DNA of 64,000 nt from Verrucomicrobiota bacterium (lineage in GTDB: Bacteria; Verrucomicrobiota; Verrucomicrobiia; JADLBR01): the NCBI GenBank assembly GCA_029560585.1, contig JAKQKQ010000024.1, positions 24,633-88,632 of the forward strand, given 5' to 3'. Below are positions 25,893-36,671 of the stretch, piece after piece. The translations under genes were made by a program, and so were the position numbers. A model generated the notes under the pieces. That model saw nothing but the letters and a program-made list of their open reading frames with translations. It was not told the origin of the DNA and did no database searches. Within the stretch, counting starts at the first letter, position 1, and every line of letters starts with the position of its first letter.

Positions 25893-25969
25893 GAGGGGGG
25901 CATTCTGCGGAGGCGGCGGCCATGTTCAACCGGAAATCCGCATGCGCGTGTGATCTTGAAAGGGGTGGG

Positions 25970-27116
25970 ATGAAACCTATAGTTAAGGCGATGATCGTAT
26001 CGAGATTGATCGGCTCCACGCCGGACTGGATGTGCACGGCATCCGGGGAGTCCAGCGTGGTGATGAGCAGCAGGCTGCGCCTGGCGCGCAACCTGGAGGG
26101 GCACGCGTTCCCCACCTGGGGGGACAAGGCCGAGCGCCAGAGAGTGTACGAGACGGTGATGCCACCGGTGCGGGCGCTGCCGGCGATGCGGGAACCGCTG
26201 GTGATCGAAGGGATGGAGAGCTTCTCCATGATTGAGAAGCAACTCCTTGTGGAGCAGCATCTCGTGAGCCGGGAGCATGCGGCGAAGGGCCCCGGAAGCG
26301 GGGTGGCGATAAGCGGTGATCGGGGCGTGAGCATACTGGTCAACGAGGAGGACCATCTGCGGATCCAGGCGTTTGCTGCGGGGTTCGACCTCGGATCGGT
26401 CTGGGAGACGGTGACGGGGATGGACGATGCGCTGGAGCGAGTGATCCCGTTCGCATACTCCTCGGATTTTGGGTACCTGACGGCGTGCCCGACGAACGTG
26501 GGCACGGGGATGCGGGCCTCCGCGATGCTGCATCTGCCGGGGCTCGTGCTCGGCGAGCAGATCAATCAGATCGTGCAGGCGGTGGGCAAGCTGGGCCTCG
26601 CGGTCAGGGGCCTCTACGGAGAGGGGACCGAGGCGCTGGGGAACCTCTTTCAGGTGTCCAACCAGATGACGCTGGGCGAATCCGAGGCCGAGATCATGGC
26701 GCGGCTGGGCAAGGTGATCCGGCAGATCGTCGAGCACGAGCAGAACGCGCGGGCATCGCTGATGGAGCGCAAGCCGCGGATGGTGGCGGACAATGTGGGC
26801 CGGGCGTACGGCATCCTGACCAACACCTATTCGATCGCCTCCAAGGAGGCGATGAATCTTCTGTCCGTCATTCGGCTGGGCATCGAGCTGGAGATGATGG
26901 CGGAGGAGCTGAGAAAGACGGTGGACGAATTGATGATCTGGATGCAGCCGGCCCACCTCCAGGCCAAGGAGGAAAAGAAACTTTCGACGGAGGATCGGGA
27001 CGGGTTGCGCGCTGACCTGATCCGTGAAAGACTTAAGGGCCTTGGCAAACCGGATGCGGGGAAGGTCGTGGAGCCCCCCGATGGTCCGGCGGACCGAGGC
27101 AAGCAGAGCAAAAAGG

Positions 27117-27124
<8 letters not shown>
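25970..27124 (+). CDS. mcsB: Protein-arginine kinase McsB
   Basis: Phosphorylates arginine side chains on target proteins, tagging them for ClpC. Phosphagen-kinase-like catalytic motifs are clear: VVMSSRLRLARNLEG, the NEEDHLRIQ loop, CPTNVGTGMRAS, and RGLYGEGTEALGNLFQVSNQ. At 384 residues it is slightly longer than Bacillus McsB (about 360), with an extra charged C-terminal tail (DRGKQSKKDE). I chose the ATG at 25970 because GAAAGGGG sits just upstream; ATG 25991 is also possible. It overlaps clpC by 8 bases. The Firmicutes partners mcsA and ctsR are not adjacent, so activation and regulation must differ or be encoded elsewhere. Confidence 0.95.
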
Positions 27125-29660
<2,536 letters not shown>

Positions 29661-29672
29661 TCACGTGGCCCT

Positions 29673-30473
29673 GTGGGTGGGCCGGGTGGCAAGAGCGCGA
29701 TCTCGTGGGTGGAGCCGGTGTCATCTGTCGATGCTGATGGCGCGGTTGCGGTGGCGCGGGTGATGTCCCAGCGCTGGGGCGGGGGTTTTGTTCGGGAGAT
29801 TATCGGCTGGCAGCGTGGGCAGCCGATCCTGTGCTTCCGGAGGGCGGCTGTGTCCGATGGGGCGCGAAGGCTGTATATCTCGGCGGGGATACACGGTGAC
29901 GAGCCCGCGGGGCCAATCGCGTTGGCCGCCCTACTGGAGGAGGGTTTCGATTTCTGCGGCTTGGATGCCGTGCTTTTTCCGGCGCTGGCGCCCGATGCGC
30001 TGGTGGCAGGTTCGCGGACGAACATCGTCGGTATTGATTTGAATCGTGACTATCGTGATCCCCAGACCGATGAGGCGAGGGCACACCTCGTGGCGCTCTC
30101 GGGGCAGGGGGATTTCGATCTGGCAATCTGCCTCCACGAGGACTGGGAGGCGGAGGGCAGCTACATCTACGAGGTTGTCCGCGCGGGGCGGATCGGCATG
30201 GCGAAGGCGCTGCTCGGGGCGATGGCGTCGCACATCGGGCCGGACGGGCGGGACGAAATCGACGGCCATCGCGCGGAGGGCGGGATCATCCGCCCGGGGA
30301 TGCGCGCCGCAGAGCGCCCCGATTGGCCCGAGGCGATCTTCTTATTCGAGAACCACTGTCCGATCGTCTACACCCTCGAGACCCCCTCGGGATTCGTTCT
30401 GGATCGGCGCGTGGCCGCGCATCGCGCGGCGGTACTGCGGGCGTGCGAGATCCTTGCGGGGTGCGCGCGGTGA
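29673..30473 (+). CDS. M14-like zinc metallopeptidase / succinylglutamate desuccinylase-type
   Basis: Zinc-dependent hydrolase of the M14/AstE-AspA group. The first metal motif HxxE is in SAGIHGDEPAGP, the third ligand His is in AICLHEDWEAEGSY, and the catalytic Glu is in VYTLETPSG. A conserved GIDLNRDYRDP carries the substrate-binding Asn-Arg pair seen in M14 enzymes. No signal peptide is visible, so it is probably cytosolic. The frame starts at GTG 29673, 12 bases after clpC, so it may be in that operon; ATG 29763 is an alternative that removes a poorly conserved lead. The substrate (a peptide or an acylated amino acid) is not decidable from sequence. Confidence 0.8.
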   Translation: MGGPGGKSAISWVEPVSSVDADGAVAVARVMSQRWGGGFVREIIGWQRGQPILCFRRAAVSDGARRLYISAGIHGDEPAGPIALAALLEEGFDFCGLDAVLFPALAPDALVAGSRTNIVGIDLNRDYRDPQTDEARAHLVALSGQGDFDLAICLHEDWEAEGSYIYEVVRAGRIGMAKALLGAMASHIGPDGRDEIDGHRAEGGIIRPGMRAAERPDWPEAIFLFENHCPIVYTLETPSGFVLDRRVAAHRAAVLRACEILAGCAR

Positions 30474-30529
30474 CGGGGGCGTCTCCCGTCGCGGCATGCA
30501 GCCCGGGCTAGGGGACGTCGATTCTCGGC

Positions 30530-31717
30530 TTGTGCGGCATGCCAGTTGGAGCAACGTGCAAGGCGTTGAAGTGCGCAACGTCGGTTCATTCGAGGTGCAG
30601 GGCTATCGGGCGTGGGACGTCGGGGCCCGATGGCGGTAGTCGCGCTGGAATCAAAGCGCCGCGCATCGGTGCGGTCTCGATTATCGTATTCATTTGGGGA
30701 TTGGCGCCCATGTGGGCTGCCGAAGGCGCATCGGAAACGGGGCCCGCCTTCGTGGAAGTGTCCACTGCGGGCGAATTGCAGGCTGCCGTCGCGCGGGTTT
30801 CGAAACTGGGCGGCGCCATAAGGTTGAGACCCGGATCGTATGCCGTCGATGGCACCATCGAATTCAAGGGCGCGCATCGGATCGCGTTGTTTGGCAGCGG
30901 CTGGAGCACCATTCTGAAGAAGCGCGGCGACGGAGACGCGATCAGATTTGAGGGCGCGGGTTTTTGCGTGGTGCGCGATCTGTGGATCCGCGGGGACAAG
31001 GCGGCGAAAGTCGGCTCTGGCATAGTCTTTCGAAACTCGAGCTCCTGCAAGGTGGAGGGCTGCCAGGTCACCGAGTTTCCGGTGGACGGCGTGCGCCTCG
31101 AGGGCGATGAAGGCCGACCGATCTCGTCGAACACGGTGCGCGACTGCCATCTTCTGGGCAATCGCGAGGCCGGGCTCTCGAGCGTCTGCAACAACGACTT
31201 TTACATCGTGGGGAATCAGTTTGGCACCCATGGCGCGGCCCCGCGTGCGGGGTGCGTCCTCGATCGTTCATCGGCGGGGACATACTCTATGAACTATCAC
31301 TGGGGCAACGTGAACGCGCTGCGGATCACCGGGGGCTCGAGCTTCAACCGGTTGGAGAACAACCGCTTCGAGGAGAGCCGTGAGACTGCGGTTGTCATGG
31401 GCGAGCTGCGGGTGGGCGGCATTTGCCGGTACAACATTTTTGCGGGGAACACATTCCACTCCAATTCGCAAGACAAACCCGGGGAATTTGCCGCCATGAC
31501 CGCGAGCAACGCCAAGGCGATTACGTTCACCGGAAACCAGTTTTTCAGCTGGAATGCCACCGCCTACAAACATCGCTCCAGCCTGGTGCTCGGCTCCGGC
31601 TGCACGCGCTGGATCATCACCGGGAACATCTTCGATCACAACACCGGAACGCCGCTCCTGTATGATGGGGGCGCGCAGATCATCGTGAGGGATAATCTCA
31701 CGGATTCGGAACAGTGA
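30530..31717 (+). CDS. Right-handed parallel beta-helix protein (pectate-lyase-like fold)
   Basis: Probably exported protein. A hydrophobic segment (GAVSIIVFIWGLAPMWAAEG) is followed by a FVEVSTAGELQAAVARVSKL entry typical of parallel beta-helices. Repeated turns follow with NxF/NxI patterns: GIVFRNSSSCKVEGCQVTEF, FYIVGNQFGTHG, RLENNRFEESRETAVVMGEL, CRYNIFAGNTFHSNSQ, ITFTGNQFFSWN and WIITGNIFDHNTG. Such proteins are lyases, epimerases or adhesins for polysaccharides; no catalytic triad is evident. The start is uncertain: only ATG 30530 or 30539 are available upstream of the hydrophobic segment, giving an unusually long 45-50-residue lead with no signal-like character. Confidence 0.75.
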   Translation: MCGMPVGATCKALKCATSVHSRCRAIGRGTSGPDGGSRAGIKAPRIGAVSIIVFIWGLAPMWAAEGASETGPAFVEVSTAGELQAAVARVSKLGGAIRLRPGSYAVDGTIEFKGAHRIALFGSGWSTILKKRGDGDAIRFEGAGFCVVRDLWIRGDKAAKVGSGIVFRNSSSCKVEGCQVTEFPVDGVRLEGDEGRPISSNTVRDCHLLGNREAGLSSVCNNDFYIVGNQFGTHGAAPRAGCVLDRSSAGTYSMNYHWGNVNALRITGGSSFNRLENNRFEESRETAVVMGELRVGGICRYNIFAGNTFHSNSQDKPGEFAAMTASNAKAITFTGNQFFSWNATAYKHRSSLVLGSGCTRWIITGNIFDHNTGTPLLYDGGAQIIVRDNLTDSEQ

Positions 31718-31891
31718 TCCGGGGCGTGGCGCAGGCAATCCTGCATGCGGCGTGGTGCGGGGCGGTTGGTGGTGGGCGGGATGGTCCGCCACACGGCGGA
31801 CGGCGCGGGGGCGGAACTCTCGTCTGGTGCCTGCACTTTTTCTGGCGCCGGGGCGTGTTCGGGCTAGGAGTCTTTAAAGGTTTGATAGTCG

Positions 31892-32650
31892 ATGGGCATA
31901 AGACTCGACAGTTTGGTGCAGTACGCGGACCGCCTGCTGCGGCACGGCGGTGTTGGCGATTGGCCGGGGGCGCGCAATGGCCTGCAGTTGGAGAACGGCG
32001 GGCGGGTGACGCGCATCGCCGCGGCGGTCGATGCGCACGAGGGGACGATTCGGATGGCGCTGTCGGTGGGCGCGGATCTGCTGGTGGTGCATCATGGCCT
32101 TTTCTGGTCGGAGCTGGTTCCGATCACGGGGCCGTGCTACCGGAAACTCGAGGCGGCGATCCGGGGTGGTCTTGCGGTATATTCGTCGCACCTGCCGCTG
32201 GATTTGCATCCGACCATTGGGAACAACGTATTGCTGTGTCGGGCGCTGGGGCTGGGGGTTGGCCGACCGTTTTTTGAGGAGAAAGGCGCGAAGGTTGGCC
32301 GATTGGTGGTGACACGGGTCGGGCGGGATGCGTTGGTGAGCAGGATGAGGGCAGCGCTTGGCGGCGCGGCGCGAGTCGCCGGGGCCGGGCCGACGACGTG
32401 TCGGAGAATCGGGGTGGTGAGCGGCGCGGCGGGCGATGCGGTGGCGCGGGCGGTGGCCGAGGGCATCGACACACTCATCACGGGGGAGGGCGCCCATTGG
32501 ACCCACGGTTTGGCGGTCGAGCTTGGGGTCAACATCTTGTATGGCGGTCACTACGCGACCGAGACATTCGGCGTGAAGGCGCTCGCGGCCAGGATGGGGC
32601 GCCGATTCCGGTTGCCTTGGGAGTTCCTGGACGCGCCGAGCGGGCTGTGA
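31892..32650 (+). CDS. Nif3-like dinuclear metal center protein
   Basis: Member of the Nif3/YbgI (DUF34) family, hexameric proteins with a two-metal site; cellular role unsettled, and sometimes annotated as GTP cyclohydrolase I type 2. Metal-binding stretches are DLLVVHHGLFWSE near residue 70, YSSHLPLDLHPTIGNN, and the closing GGHYATETFGVKAL with His and Glu. Length of 252 residues matches the short form lacking the inserted domain. AAAGG lies 12 bases before the ATG. It is followed after 3 bases by a panE-like gene, so the two are likely co-transcribed. The preceding 174 bases (31718-31891) hold no gene I can support. Confidence 0.88.
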   Translation: MGIRLDSLVQYADRLLRHGGVGDWPGARNGLQLENGGRVTRIAAAVDAHEGTIRMALSVGADLLVVHHGLFWSELVPITGPCYRKLEAAIRGGLAVYSSHLPLDLHPTIGNNVLLCRALGLGVGRPFFEEKGAKVGRLVVTRVGRDALVSRMRAALGGAARVAGAGPTTCRRIGVVSGAAGDAVARAVAEGIDTLITGEGAHWTHGLAVELGVNILYGGHYATETFGVKALAARMGRRFRLPWEFLDAPSGL

Positions 32651-32653
32651 GGT

Positions 32654-33595
32654 TTGCAGGTGGGCACAGGGAAGTCGTTTTCGGGGAGGGTTGCGATCGT
32701 TGGCGCGGGCGCGGTGGGACTCTACTACGGGGGGTGTCTTGCGCGTTCGGGTCTCGATGTGCATTTCCTGATGCGCGGCGATTATAATCATGCGCGGGAG
32801 CACGGCGTCGCGATCGAAAGCCCGCGGGGCGATTTCACTATCTTCCCGGCCCACTGTCATCGTGCGCCGGGCGAGATTGGCCCGTGCGAACTGGTCATCG
32901 TGGCGACCAAGGCCACGGCGAATGCGTCCCTGCCGGGGCTGGTGGGTCCACTGGTGGGGGCGGGGACGGCCATCCTGACGCTTCAGAACGGTCTGGGGAA
33001 CGAGGATTGGTTGGCGTCGCACTTCGGTCCATCGAGGGTCATGGGGGGCCCGTGTTTCGTTTGCCTGAATCGGGTGGGGCCGGCGCGCGTGGCGCACCTT
33101 GACCACGGGCTGGTGATGCTTGGAGAGTATCAGGGCCCGGCGGGCGAACGCGCGAGACAGATTGCGGGTGCCATGACAAGGGCCGGGGTACCGTGTGAGG
33201 TGACCGACGACCTGGCGCTGATCCGCTGGAAGAAGCTGGTTTGGAACGTCCCCTTCAATGGCCTCGCCATCGCGGAGGGCGGGGCGACCGTCGCCGACGT
33301 GCTGGCGGATGCCAGATTGCTGGCGCGGGCCAGGGGGCTGATGGCGGAGATTGTGCGGGCGGCGGGCCGCCTGGGGCACGCGATACAGCCGGCTTTTGCG
33401 GACGATATGGTGGAGCGCAGCCGAACGATGGGGCCGTATCGGCCCTCGAGCCTTTTGGACTATATCGCTGGGCGGGACGTGGAGGTTGAGGCGATCTGGG
33501 GCGAGCCGCTGCGGCGGGGGCGGTCGGCGGGCGTCGCGATGCCAGAATTGGAGGCGTTGTATTCGCGCCTGAAGGCGCTGTGTCCGGGATCCTGA
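32654..33595 (+). CDS. panE: 2-dehydropantoate 2-reductase family protein
   Basis: NADPH-dependent ketopantoate reductase, which makes pantoate for coenzyme A. The Rossmann motif is RVAIVGAGAVGLYYGGCLA. The conserved ILTLQNGLGNED loop is followed by RWKKLVWNVPFNGLA, whose lysine is the family's catalytic residue, and by the C-terminal helical domain SSLLDYIAGRDVEVEAIWGE. The family also includes relatives acting on other 2-keto acids, so the substrate is probable rather than certain. The frame starts at TTG 32654; GTG 32660, preceded by TGAGG, is an equally good start. It is followed by lspA after 9 bases. Confidence 0.85.
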   Translation: MQVGTGKSFSGRVAIVGAGAVGLYYGGCLARSGLDVHFLMRGDYNHAREHGVAIESPRGDFTIFPAHCHRAPGEIGPCELVIVATKATANASLPGLVGPLVGAGTAILTLQNGLGNEDWLASHFGPSRVMGGPCFVCLNRVGPARVAHLDHGLVMLGEYQGPAGERARQIAGAMTRAGVPCEVTDDLALIRWKKLVWNVPFNGLAIAEGGATVADVLADARLLARARGLMAEIVRAAGRLGHAIQPAFADDMVERSRTMGPYRPSSLLDYIAGRDVEVEAIWGEPLRRGRSAGVAMPELEALYSRLKALCPGS

Positions 33596-33604
33596 GGAGA
33601 TGGC

Positions 33605-34138
33605 ATGACGCAAGAGAACAGAGAAGGGGGCGCGAGTCGGTGGAATGGTCCGGGGGCGGTGTTCTGGTGGACCGTGGCCGGATGGTTTGTCCTGGATCAG
33701 GTCACAAAACTGGCGGCGTCAGCTTGTCTGAAGGATATGCCTCCGCTGGTGATCGTGCCGGACTTCTTGCAGTTCATCTTCAGCACCAACACGGGCGCGG
33801 CGTTCGGGGTCTTGCGTAATTCGCCAGTGCTGCCGGTGCTGACGGTAGTGATCCTGTTCTGGATGATCTGGTTGGGGAGGGGTCTCGACTGGCGGGACTG
33901 GGTGGCGCAGCTGGGCGCGGGGATGGTGTTAGCCGGGGCGGCGGGCAACCTCTGCGATCGCGCGCGACTGGGACACGTGGTGGACTTCATCGATTTTTTC
34001 GTGGCGGCGTGGGACTGGCACTATGCCACGTTCAACATCGCGGACACCGGCATTTGTGTCGGACTGGCCTTGGTGTTATGGTCCGAAACCAGACGTGGAA
34101 GGAAAAGGCATGAGCCCACAGCAGGAAAAGGTGCTTGA
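33605..34138 (+). CDS. lspA: Lipoprotein signal peptidase (signal peptidase II)
   Basis: Inner-membrane aspartyl protease that removes signal peptides from lipidated prolipoproteins. Four membrane segments fit the sequence: around FWWTVAGWFVLDQVTKLAAS, VLPVLTVVILFWMIWLG, LGAGMVLAGAAGNLCD and TGICVGLALVLW. Family motifs are present: NTGAAFG, GNLCDRARLGHVVDFIDF with the first catalytic Asp, and FNIADTGI with the second. The length of 177 residues is normal. The coding region overlaps the start of nadA by 29 bases, implying coupled expression of two functionally unrelated genes. Confidence 0.96.
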   Translation: MTQENREGGASRWNGPGAVFWWTVAGWFVLDQVTKLAASACLKDMPPLVIVPDFLQFIFSTNTGAAFGVLRNSPVLPVLTVVILFWMIWLGRGLDWRDWVAQLGAGMVLAGAAGNLCDRARLGHVVDFIDFFVAAWDWHYATFNIADTGICVGLALVLWSETRRGRKRHEPTAGKGA

Positions 34139-35039
34139 GTTAAAGCGCGCCAAGAACGCAGTCATTCTGGCGCACAACTATCAGGTGCCCGAGATCCAGG
34201 ACGTCGCCGATTTCGTGGGTGACTCGCTGGGCCTGTCCTATCGTGCCAAGGAGGCGCGCGCGGACATCATCGTCTTCTGCGGGGTCCATTTCATGGCGGA
34301 GACCGCGAAGATAGTGAATCCGGGCAGGAGGGTTCTGATACCGGACATGGAGGCGGGTTGCTCCCTGTCCGACAGTTGTCCCGCCGATGCGCTCGGGGCG
34401 TTTCTGAAGAAGCACCGCGACAAGAACTACTATGTGGTGGCCTACATCAATTGCAGCGCGGCGGTGAAGGCGATGAGCGATGTCATCTGCACATCGGGCA
34501 ATGCAGTGAAGATCGTGGGCCGCGTGCCGGCGGGCCGAGAGATCCTCTTCTTGCCGGACCGCAATTTGGGGGAGTGGGTCCAGGGGCAGACGGGCCGGCC
34601 CATGCGGCTGTGGGAGGGCGACTGCTACGTGCACGTCGAATTCACGCACCAGAGCATCCTGGCCGCGCGGGAGAAGCACCCGGGGGCGCCCGTGGTGGCG
34701 CACCCCGAATGCACCCGGGCGGTGCGGACGCTGGCGGACGAGATCTGCAGCACCGAAAAGATGGTGTCGTTTTGCCGAGATCACCCGGCGAAGGCGTTCA
34801 TCATCGCGACCGAGGGCGGGATGTTGCACAGGTTGCGGAAGGAGATACCGGGCAAAGAGTTCATCGCCGGGCCCACGGACCAGTGCGCCTGCGCGGAGTG
34901 CAAATACATGAAGATGAATACGCTTGAGAAAGTCCGCGACGCCCTGTTGACCGGCGGGCCTGAGATCCTGCTGCCCGAAGAGCAGCGTGCCCGCGCTCTG
35001 GTGCCGATTGAACGCATGCTTGAATGGAGCCAGAATTGA
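34110..35039 (+). CDS. nadA: Quinolinate synthase
   Basis: Condenses iminoaspartate with dihydroxyacetone phosphate to quinolinate in NAD synthesis, using a [4Fe-4S] cluster. The protein contains AVILAHNYQVPEIQDVADFV, YINCSAAVKAMSD (first cluster Cys), VAHPECTRAV (second) and DQCACAECKYMKMNTLE (third). Length of 309 residues is typical of the short bacterial form. I chose ATG 34110 over the upstream frame start because conservation begins there and GGAAGGAAAAGG precedes it. It overlaps the end of lspA. nadB and nadC are not in the window. Confidence 0.97.
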   Translation: MSPQQEKVLELKRAKNAVILAHNYQVPEIQDVADFVGDSLGLSYRAKEARADIIVFCGVHFMAETAKIVNPGRRVLIPDMEAGCSLSDSCPADALGAFLKKHRDKNYYVVAYINCSAAVKAMSDVICTSGNAVKIVGRVPAGREILFLPDRNLGEWVQGQTGRPMRLWEGDCYVHVEFTHQSILAAREKHPGAPVVAHPECTRAVRTLADEICSTEKMVSFCRDHPAKAFIIATEGGMLHRLRKEIPGKEFIAGPTDQCACAECKYMKMNTLEKVRDALLTGGPEILLPEEQRARALVPIERMLEWSQN

Positions 35040-35060
35040 TGTTTTGATAAGTGAGGCCGG

Positions 35061-36626
35061 ATGGCTGGCCTGCCGATGGAACCGATCAAAAAGGCTGGGG
35101 TGCACCCGGACGATGTGAGGAACGCTGATATCGCGGGCAGTTTGGGGGGCGATCTTCCCCCGGTTCGGGCCCCATTTCGGGTCACCGAAGGGGAGGCGGT
35201 GCCCTGGGCTGTGAGGCGCGTGGGTGATGCGTACTGGCCCGCGGGAACGCTACCACCAGAGGAGCCCGTGTCCGAACCCGCGACGGGCGTTGCCGCGAGC
35301 GAACCATCCGATGCGGGGAGGGTTGAGTCCATTGCGCCGCCGTCGCCGCCGGTCCCGGTGGGTCCGCCGAGCGGGGCGACCGCCGTTCCGCCTGATGCGG
35401 TGGTGACGGCGGGGGCTAGTGTGCCGGGCGCGGGGACCGCCCCGCAGGCGGAGAGCGTCGCGGGGGTGGCCTCATCCCCGGTGGTCGCAGGTGGATCGTG
35501 GGGCGAGGCCGGAGGTTTCCCACGGCCGCCCAAGAGCCGCGCCGAGGTGGTGGCGCGCGGCCCGATTTTCGTGGAGGCCCTGAAGGATCCGCTGAGCATT
35601 GTGATGGCAGTGTTGCTTGGTGGGTTGGCGGGCGGTTTCGGGGCGTACTTGGGCTGGCGATTGGGTGCGGAGCAAGAGGCGAAGCTGGTTCGCGGGGAGG
35701 CGGAGAAGCAGGTCAATGCGGTGCGGGCGGAAAGCGAGGCGCGCCAGAAAGATTTGGACAATAAACTGCGGGCGGCCGAGGGGCGGGTCGCGGATATTGC
35801 ACGCGCGAATGCGGTCTTAGAAACGCAGGGCAGAGAGCGCGCCAATGCGCTCGCGGAAGCCCGGGCGGCATCGGCGGCGTTGCAGGGGCAGATGGATGCC
35901 CTCAAGAAGGCCCAGGCCGAGGGGGAAGGGGCGGCGGGACGAGTGGCAGATCTCGTGACCTTGCGCACCGAACAGGAGCGCTTGCAGGGGTTGCTGCTCG
36001 GGGCGGTTGGGGACACTTGCGAGGTGGGAACGGACGGGCCGTACGTCTTCGTTCGACCGAAAGTCCCGCTCTATGGCGAGGGTTCGGGCAAGCCGGCGGA
36101 GGCGGTGGTCGATGCGATGAAGAAAGTGGCGGGGGTCGTGAAGGCATACGACGGGCCATATCGCCTGCATGTCGAGGGGCACACGGACGCGAGCCCCGGT
36201 CCGACCGTCGCCGGGCAGGGGTCGAATCTGTACGCGGGCGCGATGCGGGCGCTAGAGATTGCGCAGGTGTTTGCGGATGCCGGAATCCCTGCGTCGAAGA
36301 TGGCGCTGCTCTCGGAAGGTGAGGCGTTTCCTCGGCGGGCCGGGAAGGATGCGGAGTCGGTGAAGGTCAATCGCCGTGTCGAACTCGTGTTTGCGCCCAG
36401 CCGGAAGGTCGAGATCGTTGCGGCGGAGGTTTCGCCGCCCGGTGGGGGGGCGGGGACGGCGGCCGTCCCGAAGGCGGTTCCGGTCAAGCCCGAGACGGGC
36501 GCGCAAGCGCAATCCGGGGGTACGACGAGCTCGGCGCCGCCAGCCGCGGCGCGGGAACCTGCGCCCGTTGCTCCGGCGGTCATCAAAGCGGAGACCACTC
36601 GCGAGGGTGCGCAACCGACCCGGTGA
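35061..36626 (+). CDS. Membrane-anchored OmpA-domain protein with Pro/Ala-rich N-terminus
   Basis: Predicted to bind peptidoglycan from the cytoplasmic membrane. A long disordered Pro/Ala/Val-rich region (residues about 45-165) precedes a single membrane helix (IVMAVLLGGLAGGFGAYLGW, about 180-199). A coiled coil follows (about 205-310, with repeated EAEKQ/ARAAS-type heptads), then an OmpA/MotB-type domain (YVFVRPKVPLYGEGSG; LHVEGHTDASPGPTVAG; RALEIAQVFADAGI; VKVNRRVELVF). The C-terminal 60 residues are again Pro/Ala-rich. The inverted layout, with the disordered part cytoplasmic, suggests a bridge between an internal partner and the wall. It is followed after 45 bases by the degenerate-receiver protein and then an amidase gene. 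Confidence 0.8.
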   Translation: MAGLPMEPIKKAGVHPDDVRNADIAGSLGGDLPPVRAPFRVTEGEAVPWAVRRVGDAYWPAGTLPPEEPVSEPATGVAASEPSDAGRVESIAPPSPPVPVGPPSGATAVPPDAVVTAGASVPGAGTAPQAESVAGVASSPVVAGGSWGEAGGFPRPPKSRAEVVARGPIFVEALKDPLSIVMAVLLGGLAGGFGAYLGWRLGAEQEAKLVRGEAEKQVNAVRAESEARQKDLDNKLRAAEGRVADIARANAVLETQGRERANALAEARAASAALQGQMDALKKAQAEGEGAAGRVADLVTLRTEQERLQGLLLGAVGDTCEVGTDGPYVFVRPKVPLYGEGSGKPAEAVVDAMKKVAGVVKAYDGPYRLHVEGHTDASPGPTVAGQGSNLYAGAMRALEIAQVFADAGIPASKMALLSEGEAFPRRAGKDAESVKVNRRVELVFAPSRKVEIVAAEVSPPGGGAGTAAVPKAVPVKPETGAQAQSGGTTSSAPPAAAREPAPVAPAVIKAETTREGAQPTR

Positions 36627-36671
36627 GCTCGCGACTGTCCCAATCGCTCATAGCTGTTCGGAGAGAAGCGG

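Noticed and set aside
31874..33613. Reverse-strand open frame of 579 codons opposite the Nif3 and panE-like genes
   Set aside because: Arg/Pro/His-rich with no domains, and it covers two recognisable genes.
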